DNA of 64,000 nt from Phycicoccus sp. Root101 (GTDB lineage Bacteria > Actinomycetota > Actinomycetes > Actinomycetales > Dermatophilaceae), in the NCBI RefSeq assembly GCF_001426245.1, contig NZ_LMCM01000005.1, positions 496,001-560,000 of the forward strand. The letters are read 5' to 3'. The position numbers were made by a program, and so were the translations under genes. Each line of letters opens with the position of its first letter. The stretch's first letter is position 1. Positions 56,881-64,000 of the stretch are shown piece after piece. The notes under the pieces are model-generated. The model did no database searches and was not told where the DNA came from. It saw only the letters and a program-made list of their open reading frames with translations.

Positions 56881-58847
56881 GCCGGGTCGGGGGGGCTGGT
56901 CGGCACCGGGTGCTGGCCGCCTGGGCGGTGGCGCTCGGGTTCGCTGCGCTGGTCCTCTCCGGCGGCACCGCGTCCGCGGCCTCGTCGGACGACCTCGCCA
57001 CGAAGTTCCACGTCGACTTCACCGTCAACCAGGACGGTTCGGTCGACGTCGCGGAGAACATCACCTGGCACTTCCCCTCCGGCGAGGACCGGCACGGCAT
57101 CGAGCGCTTCATCACCGTCCGCGCCGGGTACCAGGACCGCACGGACACCTACCGCGAGTACCCCATCAGCGACATCAGCGCGTCCTCGCCCTCCGGCGCT
57201 CCCTCCGACGTCTCCGTCAGCGACGCCGCCGACGGCACCTCCGTGCGGATCCGCGTCGGCGACCCGGACCAGACCGTGTCCGGGACGCAGAGGTATGTCG
57301 TGCGCTACCACCTCGCCTCGATCGTCAACGGGTTCGACGACCATGCCGAGTTCTACTACAACCTCGTCGGGCCGGCGAACGACAGCACCTACGAGGACGT
57401 CAGCGCCTCGGTGACCGGACCCGGAGCCGCCGACCGCGCCGAGTGCTTCCTCGGGGAGCTCGGTTCCACCGACCGCTGCCAGGCCACCCCGGGCGCGACG
57501 GCGCAGTTCAGCGCCGCTCGAGCCGAACCCGGCCAGGGCGTCTCGATCCTGGCGTCGCTGCCGCTGGACGGGTTCGGGTCGCTGGAGCCGGTCCTGCACC
57601 AGGGTGAGGTGTCCAGCGATGGTGGGGTGATCACGACCCAGACGTCCAAGGCCCTCGGGGCGCTGGCCCTCGGCGCCGGGGTCACCCTGCCCCTGCTGGC
57701 AGCCGGCCTGATGGGCACCCTCGTCTACACGCGCGGCCGCGACGAGCAGTACGCCGGGCTCACCCCCGGCCTGACGCCGGGCCTCGCCCCGGGCGCCACG
57801 GGTGCCCAGGGCGCGGGCTCCGTCCCCGGCAGTGCGGCGCAGGCCCCCGTCGTCCGGGCCGGGAAACGGGTCGTGGCCGTGCAGTTCACCCCGCCGCAGG
57901 GGGTGACCCCCGGCCTCGTGGGCACCGTCATCGACGAGACGGCCAACACCGTCGACGTCTCCGCGACCCTCGTCGACCTCGCCGTGCGCGGCCACCTGAC
58001 CATCGAGCCGATGACCTCGGGGATGTTCAAGAGCAAGGACTGGCGGCTCACCCGGACGACGCCGACCGCCGAGCAGGCGACCGTGCCGCTGCTGCCGTAC
58101 GAGGAGGCCCTGCTCGGCGGTGTCTTCGCGACGTCGCCGGTGCGCGACCTGTCGGACCTCAAGAACACCTTCAAGCCGACCCTGACGCGGGTGCAGTCGC
58201 TGATGTACGACGAGGTGGTCCGCCGCGGCTGGTTCCGCCGCTCGCCCCAGGCGCAGCGCGGCGCGTGGACCACGCTCGGGGGGCTGCTGATCTTCGTGCC
58301 CGTGTTCGTGGGCATCTGGCTGGGTGGTCCGTTGATGAGCCTGGGCGCCAGCAGCGGGTTGGGGGTGCCGCCCGGGATCGCCCTCGTGGGGGGCGCGGTG
58401 GTGGCCGGTGCCATCGTGCTGTTCCTCGGCCGACGGATGGCGGCTCGCACGGCCGAGGGCAGCGCGGTGCTGGCGCAGTCCGAGGGGTTCAAGCAGTACC
58501 TCGTCACGGCCGAGGCCTCCCAGATCAAGTGGGAGGAGGCGCAGGACGTGTTCAGCCGCTACCTGCCCTACGCCATCGTGTTCGGCGTCTCGTCGCAGTG
58601 GGCCTCGACCTTCGAGAAGGTCGCCGAGGCCGCTGCAGCCGCGGGCCACGTCGTGACGCCACCGCTGTGGTACCTCGGTGGCGACATGAGCTCGTTCGGC
58701 GGGATCGCCGACGGCATGGACTCCTTCGCGACGACCGCGGGTGGGACGTTCACCAGCACCCCGGGCAGCTCCGGCGGGTCCGGGTTCTCCGGTGGGGGCG
58801 GGTTCTCCGGCGGTGGGGGCGGCGGTTCCTCAGGCGGCTCCTGGTAG
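56877..58847 (+). CDS. DUF2207 membrane protein with Gly-rich tail
   Basis: A 656-residue protein. Signal peptide (about 1-37, ending ASA), an extracellular DUF2207 beta domain (about 42-235, [33 protein letters not shown]), one TM (about 260-282), a cytoplasmic region (about 330-450, [21 protein letters not shown]), two further TMs (about 465-525), and a cytoplasmic end closing with a Gly/Ser/Phe low-complexity tail that ends in Trp. DUF2207 proteins are widespread in actinobacteria and of unknown role. The overlap with smpB couples them in translation, though a functional link is not obvious. Confidence 0.88.
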   Translation: MSRVGGAGRHRVLAAWAVALGFAALVLSGGTASAASSDDLATKFHVDFTVNQDGSVDVAENITWHFPSGEDRHGIERFITVRAGYQDRTDTYREYPISDISASSPSGAPSDVSVSDAADGTSVRIRVGDPDQTVSGTQRYVVRYHLASIVNGFDDHAEFYYNLVGPANDSTYEDVSASVTGPGAADRAECFLGELGSTDRCQATPGATAQFSAARAEPGQGVSILASLPLDGFGSLEPVLHQGEVSSDGGVITTQTSKALGALALGAGVTLPLLAAGLMGTLVYTRGRDEQYAGLTPGLTPGLAPGATGAQGAGSVPGSAAQAPVVRAGKRVVAVQFTPPQGVTPGLVGTVIDETANTVDVSATLVDLAVRGHLTIEPMTSGMFKSKDWRLTRTTPTAEQATVPLLPYEEALLGGVFATSPVRDLSDLKNTFKPTLTRVQSLMYDEVVRRGWFRRSPQAQRGAWTTLGGLLIFVPVFVGIWLGGPLMSLGASSGLGVPPGIALVGGAVVAGAIVLFLGRRMAARTAEGSAVLAQSEGFKQYLVTAEASQIKWEEAQDVFSRYLPYAIVFGVSSQWASTFEKVAEAAAAAGHVVTPPLWYLGGDMSSFGGIADGMDSFATTAGGTFTSTPGSSGGSGFSGGGGFSGGGGGGSSGGSW

Positions 58848-58918
58848 GCGCCCGGCCACCACCGATCCGTTGCCCCCAACGAGGCGCCCCGCCATACCCG
58901 GCCCTGGTCCCGACACGA

Positions 58919-58986
58919 CGAAGCGGGGGTTGTTCGGCGACACCGGGTGAAATATCTCCCGGTTCGCCGAACAAACCCCCGCTTCG
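58919..58986. terminator. 68-bp near-perfect hairpin between convergent genes
   Basis: CGAAGCGGGGGTTGTTCGGCGA in outline (58919-58940) pairs with 58964-58986 with a single bulged base; inside, ACCGGG (58942-58947) pairs with CCCGGT (58958-58963) around the A/T-rich loop TGAAATATCT. It separates DUF2207 (+) and csbD (-) and should terminate both. The length exceeds that of ordinary terminators. Confidence 0.85.
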
Positions 58987-59023
58987 CGCACGTGTCGCGC
59001 ACGTGACGCGCAGTGCGTGTCGG

Positions 59024-59197
59024 TCAGTGCTTGAAGGCGTCCTTGACCTTCTCGCCGGCCTGCTTCACATCGGCCTCGGCCTGGTCGGCCTTGCCCTCGC
59101 CCTCGAGGCGCTCGTTGTCGGTCGCCTTGCCGGTGGCTTCCTTCGCCTTGCCGGCGAGGTCGTCCTTGGTGTTGTCGAGCTTGTCCGTGAGTCCCAT
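59024..59197 (-). CDS. CsbD-family stress protein
   Basis: A 57-residue, highly charged hydrophilic protein: MGLTDKLDNTKDDLAGKAKE, then ERLEGEGKADQAEADVKQAGEKVKDAFKH. This is the CsbD pattern of repeated amphipathic, Lys/Asp/Glu/Gly-rich helices. CsbD is part of the general stress response in Bacillus and is abundant in stressed actinobacteria; its molecular role is unknown. The ATG at 59197 has GAGGAG upstream; longer frames lack this support. Followed by the long hairpin at 58919-58986. Confidence 0.93.
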   Translation of the reverse strand: MGLTDKLDNTKDDLAGKAKEATGKATDNERLEGEGKADQAEADVKQAGEKVKDAFKH

Positions 59198-59352
59198 GTT
59201 TGCGCTCCTCGTCATCGAGTGACGCCGGGTGGTGGGCCCGGCGGCTGTGCACGACAGGCCTGGCCTGCCGACCGATCTCACTTGCACGGGAGGTGGCCGC
59301 TTCTTGACCGCCGTGCCCTTCGACCGTAACCCGCTGACGGGATATCCGCAGG

Positions 59353-62300
59353 TCAGGAGCCGAGCACGAGCAGGAGGTCGCCACCTTCGACCTGCTGCTG
59401 GGTGCCGATCGCGAGCCGCGTGACGGTCCCCGCGACGGGGGCGGTGATGTTGGCCTCCATCTTCATGGCCTCGATCGTGGCGACGACGGCGCCGGCCTCG
59501 ATGGCCGACCCCTCCTCGACCTGGAGGCTGACGACCCCGGCGAACGGGGCGGCCACCTGGCCCTTGTCGGACGGGTCGGCCTTCTCCGCCGCCTTGACGT
59601 CGACCGCGACCTTCTCGTCGCGCACCTGGACGGGCCGCAGCTGGCCGCCCATGGTGAACATCACCGTCCGCAGGCCGCGCTCGTCGGCGTCGGAGACGGA
59701 CTGCAGGCCGATGAGCAGGCGCTTGCCCGGTTCGAGGTCGATCTCGTGCTCGTTACCGACCTCGATCCCGTGCAGGAACTCGCGGGTGCCAAGCACCGCG
59801 AGGTCGGAGTAGGAGTCGCGGGACTTCTCGAAGTCCTTGGTGGGCCCGGGGAACAGCAGGCGGTTGAGCGTCTGGCGGGGAGCCGCGCGCAGCGCCTGGG
59901 CGTCCTCGTCCGACAGGTCCGACACCCGGGGCTTGGGGTTGCGGCCCTCGAGCGCCTTCGTGCGGAACGGCTCGGGCCAGCCGCCGGGCGGGTCGCCGAG
60001 CTCGCCGGACAGGAACCCGATCACCGAGTCGGGGATGTCGTACTTCGTGGGGTTGGCCTCGAAGTCGTCCGGGTCGGCCTTGGCGCCGACCAGGGCCAGG
60101 GCGAGGTCGCCGACCACCTTGCTGCTGGGGGTGACCTTGACGATGTTGCCGAGGATCCGGTTGGCCGCGGCATACGTGTCCTCGACGGCCTCGAACCGGT
60201 CGCCGAGCCCGAGCGCGATGGCCTGCTGGCGCAGGTTGGAGAGCTGCCCACCGGGGATCTCGTGCGTGTAGACGCGGCCGGTGGGGGAGGGCAGGCCGGA
60301 CTCGAACGGGAAGTAGAGCTGCCGGACGGCCTCCCAGTAGGGCTCGAGGTCGCAGGCCGCGCGCAGGTCGAGGCCCGTCTGGCGCGGGGTGCCGTCGGTG
60401 GCCGCGATGAGCGCCGACATGGCGGGCTGGCTGGTGGTGCCGGACATCGAGGCGCTCGCGACGTCGACCGCGTCGACGCCGGCGTCGATCGCAGCGAGGA
60501 GGGTGCCGAGCTGGCCACCCGGGGTGTCGTGGGTGTGCAGGTGCACCGGCTGGTCGAACCGTTCGCGCAGGGCCGTGACCAGGGTGCGGGCTGCGGGCGC
60601 GCGCAGCAGGCCGGCCATGTCCTTGATGGCGATGATGTGTGCCCCGGCCTCGGCGATCTGGTCGGCGAGGCGCAGGTAGTAGTCGAGCGTGTACAGCTTC
60701 TCGCCCGGGTTGGTCAGGTCGCCGGTGTAGCAGAGGGCGACCTCGGCGACGGCGGTCCCGGTGGCCCGGACGGCGTCGATCGCCGGGCGCATCTGGTTGA
60801 CGTCGTTGAGCGCGTCGAAGATGCGGAAGATGTCGATGCCGGTGGCGGCCGCCTCCGTGACGAACGCGTCCGTGACCGCGGTCGGGTATGGCGTGTAGCC
60901 CACCGTGTTGCGCCCGCGCAGGAGCATCTGCAGCGGCAGGTTCGGCATCGCCTCGCGGAGCTGGGCCAGCCGGTCCCACGGGTCCTCGGCCAGGAACCGC
61001 AACGCCACGTCGTACGTCGCGCCACCCCAGGCCTCGACGCTGAGCAGCTGGGGGGTGAGCCGGGCGACGTACGGCGCCACGTGCATCAGGTCGCGGGTGC
61101 GGATGCGGGTCGCGAGCAGCGACTGGTGCGCGTCGCGGAACGTCGTCTCCGTCACCCCCACGGCCTCCTGGGCGCGCAGGGCGTCGGCGAACGCCTGGGG
61201 CCCCTCGCGCAGCAGTCGGTCACGGGCGCCGGGCGGGACCGGTGCGGTCGTGTCGAGGGTCGGCAGCTTGGACCGCGGCGAGACCCGGGTGCGACCCGGG
61301 CCGTGCGGCTGGTTGACCGTGACCTCGGCGAGGTAGGTGAGCAGCTTGGTGCCACGGTCGGCGGAGATGCGGGCCGTCCGCAGCTCGGGACGCTCGTCGA
61401 TGAAGGCGGTCGAGAGCCGTCCCGCCTGGAAGTCCGGCTCCTCGAGGAGGGCCTGGAGGAACGGGATGTTCGTCGAGACGCCACGGATGCGGAACTCCGC
61501 GAGCGCACGGCGGGCGCGTCGGACGGCCGTCGGGAAGTCGCGGCCCCGGCAGGTGAGCTTGACGAGCATTGAGTCGAAGTGGGCGCCGATCTCGGCGCCG
61601 ACGAACACCGTGCCACCGTCGAGGCGGACACCGGCGCCACCGGCCGAGCGGTAGGTCGTGATGCGGCCGGTGTCGGGCCGGAACTCGTTGGCCGGGTCCT
61701 CGGTGGTGATGCGGCACTGGAGCGCGGCGCCACGGATCTGCAGCGACTCCTGCGACAGCCCGAGGTCGGCGAGGGTCTCGCCGCTGGCGATCCGCATCTG
61801 CGAGCTGACCAGGTCGACGTCGGTGATCTCCTCGGTGACCGTGTGCTCGACCTGGATCCGCGGGTTCATCTCGATGAACACGTACCGGCCGTCGGGCGCG
61901 AGGAGGAACTCCACCGTGCCCGCGTTGACGTACCCGATCTCCTTGGCGAAGGCGACCGCGTGCGCGCACATCTCCTCGCGCAGGGCGGGGTCGAGGTTCG
62001 GCGCCGGGGCGATCTCGACGACCTTCTGGTGGCGGCGCTGCACCGAGCAGTCACGCTCGAAGAGGTGGATGACGTTGCCCTCGCCGTCGGCGAGGATCTG
62101 CACCTCGATGTGCCGCGGGTGGACCACGGCCTCCTCGAGGAAGACGGTCGCGTCGCCGAACGCCGACTCCGCCTCGCGCATGCAGGCCTCGAGGGAGTCG
62201 CGCAGGTCCTCGCGCCGCTCGACGCGCCGCATACCGCGTCCGCCACCGCCGGCCACCGCCTTGGCGAACACGGGGAACCCGATCTCCTCGGCCCCCGCGA

Positions 62301-62733
62301 TGAGCTCGTCCACGTCGGTGCTCGGGGCGGCGCTGCGCAGGGTCGGCAGGCCGGCCTTCTTGGCCGCGGCGATGGCGCGCGCCTTGTTGCCGGTGAGGTG
62401 CAGGACCGAGGCGGGCGGACCGACGAACGTCACACCGGCTGCGGCGCAGGCCTCGGCCAGGTCGGGGTTCTCCGAGAGGAAGCCGTAGCCCGGGTAGACG
62501 GCGTCGGCGCCGGCTTCGACCGCGGTGCGCACGATGCCCTCGGGGTCGAGGTAGGCGCGCACGGGGTGGCCGGCCTCGCCGATCTCGTACGCCTCGTCGG
62601 CCTTGAGCACGTGCTCGGACTTGCGGTCCTCGTAGGGGAAGACCGCGACGGTCTTGGCGCCGAGCTCGGTGGCGGCCCGGAAGGCGCGGACCGCGATCTC
62701 CCCTCGGTTGGCGACGAGCACCTTGGTGAACAC
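59353..62733 (-). CDS. pyc: Pyruvate carboxylase
   Basis: A 1126-residue single-chain biotin enzyme converting pyruvate, bicarbonate and ATP to oxaloacetate, the main anaplerotic step. Domains in order: biotin carboxylase (1-455; VLVANRGEIAVRAFRA, GGGGRGMR, EMNPRIQVEHTVTE), carboxyltransferase (about 530-800; FRDAHQSLLATRIRT, AIKDMAGLL, LHTHDTPGGQLGT), PCT linker, and the biotin carrier (EAMKMEANI, biotinyl Lys1091, 35 residues from the end). The GTG at 62733 is fixed by AGGAGG 4 nt upstream. Minus-strand CTAGGAT about 60 bp upstream could be a -10. Confidence 0.97.
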   Translation of the reverse strand: MFTKVLVANRGEIAVRAFRAATELGAKTVAVFPYEDRKSEHVLKADEAYEIGEAGHPVRAYLDPEGIVRTAVEAGADAVYPGYGFLSENPDLAEACAAAGVTFVGPPASVLHLTGNKARAIAAAKKAGLPTLRSAAPSTDVDELIAGAEEIGFPVFAKAVAGGGGRGMRRVERREDLRDSLEACMREAESAFGDATVFLEEAVVHPRHIEVQILADGEGNVIHLFERDCSVQRRHQKVVEIAPAPNLDPALREEMCAHAVAFAKEIGYVNAGTVEFLLAPDGRYVFIEMNPRIQVEHTVTEEITDVDLVSSQMRIASGETLADLGLSQESLQIRGAALQCRITTEDPANEFRPDTGRITTYRSAGGAGVRLDGGTVFVGAEIGAHFDSMLVKLTCRGRDFPTAVRRARRALAEFRIRGVSTNIPFLQALLEEPDFQAGRLSTAFIDERPELRTARISADRGTKLLTYLAEVTVNQPHGPGRTRVSPRSKLPTLDTTAPVPPGARDRLLREGPQAFADALRAQEAVGVTETTFRDAHQSLLATRIRTRDLMHVAPYVARLTPQLLSVEAWGGATYDVALRFLAEDPWDRLAQLREAMPNLPLQMLLRGRNTVGYTPYPTAVTDAFVTEAAATGIDIFRIFDALNDVNQMRPAIDAVRATGTAVAEVALCYTGDLTNPGEKLYTLDYYLRLADQIAEAGAHIIAIKDMAGLLRAPAARTLVTALRERFDQPVHLHTHDTPGGQLGTLLAAIDAGVDAVDVASASMSGTTSQPAMSALIAATDGTPRQTGLDLRAACDLEPYWEAVRQLYFPFESGLPSPTGRVYTHEIPGGQLSNLRQQAIALGLGDRFEAVEDTYAAANRILGNIVKVTPSSKVVGDLALALVGAKADPDDFEANPTKYDIPDSVIGFLSGELGDPPGGWPEPFRTKALEGRNPKPRVSDLSDEDAQALRAAPRQTLNRLLFPGPTKDFEKSRDSYSDLAVLGTREFLHGIEVGNEHEIDLEPGKRLLIGLQSVSDADERGLRTVMFTMGGQLRPVQVRDEKVAVDVKAAEKADPSDKGQVAAPFAGVVSLQVEEGSAIEAGAVVATIEAMKMEANITAPVAGTVTRLAIGTQQQVEGGDLLLVLGS

Positions 62734-62838
62734 GAGACCTCCTGCGAGAGCTGCCGGCAAGACCACTGGGACGAGCGTGCAGGGGAATCCTAGTGAGCGT
62801 TCGCTGGCTGAGACCGGGCGACCGCGATGCGGACAGCC

Positions 62839-62874
62839 CAGCGGGCGGGCCGGTCGAGTCCGGTCCGCCCGCTG
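62839..62874 (-). terminator. Hairpin terminator of the NAD(P)-binding gene
   Basis: CAGCGGGCGG (62839-62848) and CCGG (62850-62853) pair with CCGG (62860-62863) and CCGCCCGCTG (62865-62874), one mismatch, loop TCGAGT. It lies 58 bp past the end of the minus-strand gene ending at 62932 and upstream of pyc, separating the two. Confidence 0.7.
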
Positions 62875-62931
62875 CGGTGGTTCAGTGGTGGTTCGGTCGT
62901 ATGGCGCGAGGGCGCCGGGGTGGGGGCGGCG

Positions 62932-63546
62932 TCAGTTGGCCGCGGTGAACCGCTGCCGGCGGTGGCGAGGCTGCTCGAGCTCGTCGACGAGGGCGACGGC
63001 GTAGTCCTCGGCGCTGATCTGGTCGCCGGCGGGGGAGTCGAGCCCGAGGGTGAACGTCCCGGTCCGCTCGCCGGGCAGGATCACCGGTGCGGGGGAGAAG
63101 AAGGTCCAGTCGAGGTCCTGCGGTGCCGCGCGGAAGAGGTCGAGGGCGGTGGCGCCGGAGGCGGCCTCGGCGAGGTACTCCGCGGGGAAGCCGTCGCTGT
63201 CGAGCAGGCGGGTGCCGTCGGGCAGCAGGAGGGAGCCGGCACCGCCGACGAAGACGACGCGGGTGTCGCCGGCGTGGTCGATGAGGTTCTGGGTGGCGGC
63301 CAGCCACGGCTCGTGGCTCTCGCCGGTGCGGCTGGGGCCCGTGGCCGACACGATGACGTCGTGGGCGCTCGCGGCCTCGGTCACGGAGGCGGCGTCGCCG
63401 AGGTCGCCCCTGACGGACTCGACGCCGTCGATCCCGGTGTCGGCGCCGCTGCGCGACAGCGCGGTGACCTGGTGGCCGCGGGAGACGGCCTCGCGGGCGA
63501 TGCGGGTGCCGATGGTGCCGGTGGCTCCGAAGAGGGCGATCTTCAT
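62932..63546 (-). CDS. NAD(P)-binding oxidoreductase (NmrA/atypical SDR)
   Basis: A 204-residue Rossmann-fold protein beginning MKIALFGATGTIGTRIAREAV, with the GxxGxxG dinucleotide site at about 7-13. Also visible are DLGDAASVTEAASAHDVIVSATG, VVFVGGAGSLLL and a C-terminal substrate segment LDWTFFSPAPVI. It resembles YwnB/NmrA-like NAD(P)H-binding proteins and SDR-a reductases; the substrate is unknown. There is no Tyr-xxx-Lys of classical SDRs. AGGAGC precedes the ATG. It is divergent from an HxlR regulator, which likely controls it in response to oxidants or quinones. Confidence 0.9.
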   Translation of the reverse strand: MKIALFGATGTIGTRIAREAVSRGHQVTALSRSGADTGIDGVESVRGDLGDAASVTEAASAHDVIVSATGPSRTGESHEPWLAATQNLIDHAGDTRVVFVGGAGSLLLPDGTRLLDSDGFPAEYLAEAASGATALDLFRAAPQDLDWTFFSPAPVILPGERTGTFTLGLDSPAGDQISAEDYAVALVDELEQPRHRRQRFTAAN

Positions 63547-63593
63547 GGTGGTTCAGCTCCTGGAAGTGGGGTGGACATGCTGTCGGTCTCGAC

Positions 63594-63635
63594 AGTAACA
63601 ATTGGTTACTGAGTACTTCAACGTGCTATAAGTAC
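63594..63635. promoter_or_regulatory. Two inverted repeats in the HxlR/oxidoreductase divergent promoter
   Basis: AGTAAC (63594-63599) N5 GTTACT (63605-63610), and GTACTT (63613-63618) N11 AAGTAC (63630-63635). The second overlaps a TATAAG box (63627-63632) that lies 6 nt before the HxlR ATG. The pair fits binding of a winged-helix dimer controlling both genes and its own. Confidence 0.55.
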
Positions 63636-63638
63636 CTC

Positions 63639-64000
63639 ATGGTGACCAAAGCATTCCCCGGTGGGACGACCCTCGCCCGTCCGGACCGCGGCGACGCGTT
63701 CGACCCGAACTGCCCCACGCGCGTCGTCCTGGACCGCATCGGCGACAAGTGGACGGCCCTGGTCGTCGGTGTGCTGTCCACGGGGGTGCTGCGCTTCACC
63801 GAGCTCCGCACGGCGGTGGGGGGCGTGGCTCCCAAGGTGCTCACCCAGACGTTGCGCGCCCTCGAGCGGGACGGGCTGGTCACCCGTACCGTCCACGCCC
63901 AGGTCCCGCCGAGGGTGGACTACGAGCTCACCGACCTCGGCAGGTCGCTCGAGGAGCCGTTGGCGATGCTCACCGACTGGGCCGAGGTCCACGTGGCGCA
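63639..64000 (+). CDS. HxlR-family transcriptional regulator, 5' part
   Basis: The first 120 residues of a gene that runs off the window. The HxlR winged helix occupies about residues 25-115: CPTRVVLDRIGDKWTALVVGVLSTGVLRFTELRTAVGGVAPKVLTQTLRALERDGLVTR, then VPPRVDYELTDLGRSLEEPL. Cys25 is at the position of the redox-sensing cysteine of HypR, YodB and QorR. Those regulators react with quinones, aldehydes or disulfide stress and control a divergent oxidoreductase, which is exactly the neighbour here. A redox-sensing repressor is therefore likely. A/T-rich DNA and paired palindromes precede the start. Confidence 0.9.
   Translation, partial: MVTKAFPGGTTLARPDRGDAFDPNCPTRVVLDRIGDKWTALVVGVLSTGVLRFTELRTAVGGVAPKVLTQTLRALERDGLVTRTVHAQVPPRVDYELTDLGRSLEEPLAMLTDWAEVHVA

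Noticed and set aside
56881-59353. tmRNA (ssrA) next to smpB
   Set aside because: The downstream sequence is coding (DUF2207), a hairpin and csbD; no tRNA-Ala-like ends or tag-reading frame could be recognised.
62734-62766. Longer start for pyruvate carboxylase
   Set aside because: The extra eleven residues include the ribosome site AGGAGG itself; family alignment begins at VFTKVLVANRGE.

Overview
The window is high-G+C DNA (roughly 70% or more, strongly G/C-biased third codon positions) packed with genes that often share ATGA or GTGA start/stop overlaps. Gene content and order point to an actinobacterium: the GlgE alpha-glucan pathway, a GH57/methyltransferase pair beside etfBA, a DUF664-type DinB protein, SigE-family sigma factor, and the order prfB-ftsE-ftsX-smpB. 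My best guess is a member of Micrococcales (Intrasporangiaceae-like); that placement is inference. I see no tRNA, rRNA, tmRNA, CRISPR array, insertion sequence or phage gene. No gap without a gene exceeds 300 bp.

Layout. 0-5.9 kb: 3' end of a B12-type acyl-CoA mutase large subunit, a TetR regulator divergent from a membrane-protein/lipoprotein pair, a CnoX-like thioredoxin-fold TPR protein, an orphan ATP-grasp enzyme and a candidate 56-residue protein. 5.9-21.3 kb: an alpha-glucan/trehalose region. On the minus strand glgE-treS-mak-glgB-vanZ-pgm form one translationally coupled operon; glgP is divergent from glgE across a 144-bp regulatory region, and glgX lies further on. Trehalose is converted to maltose (TreS), phosphorylated (Mak), polymerised (GlgE) and branched (GlgB); GlgX and GlgP break the polymer down to glucose-1-phosphate, which Pgm returns to glucose-6-phosphate. 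21.3-26.7 kb: YbjN-like protein, enoyl-CoA hydratase, methyltransferase, hexapeptide acyltransferase, a DUF2231 membrane protein and a two-component system.

26.7-46.8 kb: a block resembling a known mycobacterial order (GH57 and methyltransferase genes, etfB-etfA, cysteine desulfurase, mnmA, MetE-like protein, ligA). It also carries arfB, an exported IorAB-type molybdenum oxidoreductase, a subtilisin-like protease, a sigma factor with a membrane partner, an EamA transporter and an acyl-CoA ligase. 46.8-51.7 kb: DinB-like protein, secreted alpha/beta hydrolase, and a GntR-gntK-gntP gluconate module. 51.8-58.9 kb: prfB, ftsE-ftsX, an EnvC-like M23 peptidase, smpB and a DUF2207 protein, joining ribosome release/rescue with cell-division hydrolysis. 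59-64 kb: CsbD, pyruvate carboxylase, and an NAD(P)-binding protein divergent from an HxlR regulator that runs off the window.

Beyond genes, the most interesting signals are: (1) three helically phased heptamers in the glgE/glgP divergent promoter; (2) a two-copy family of intergenic palindromes sharing a TTGGGTGCC...GGCACCCAA frame; (3) apparent over-representation of GGCATAC/GTATGCC, sometimes forcing the very rare ATA codon; (4) many genes with a TANNNT-like box only 6-8 nt before the start codon, suggesting leaderless mRNAs; (5) several long, nearly perfect intergenic hairpins.
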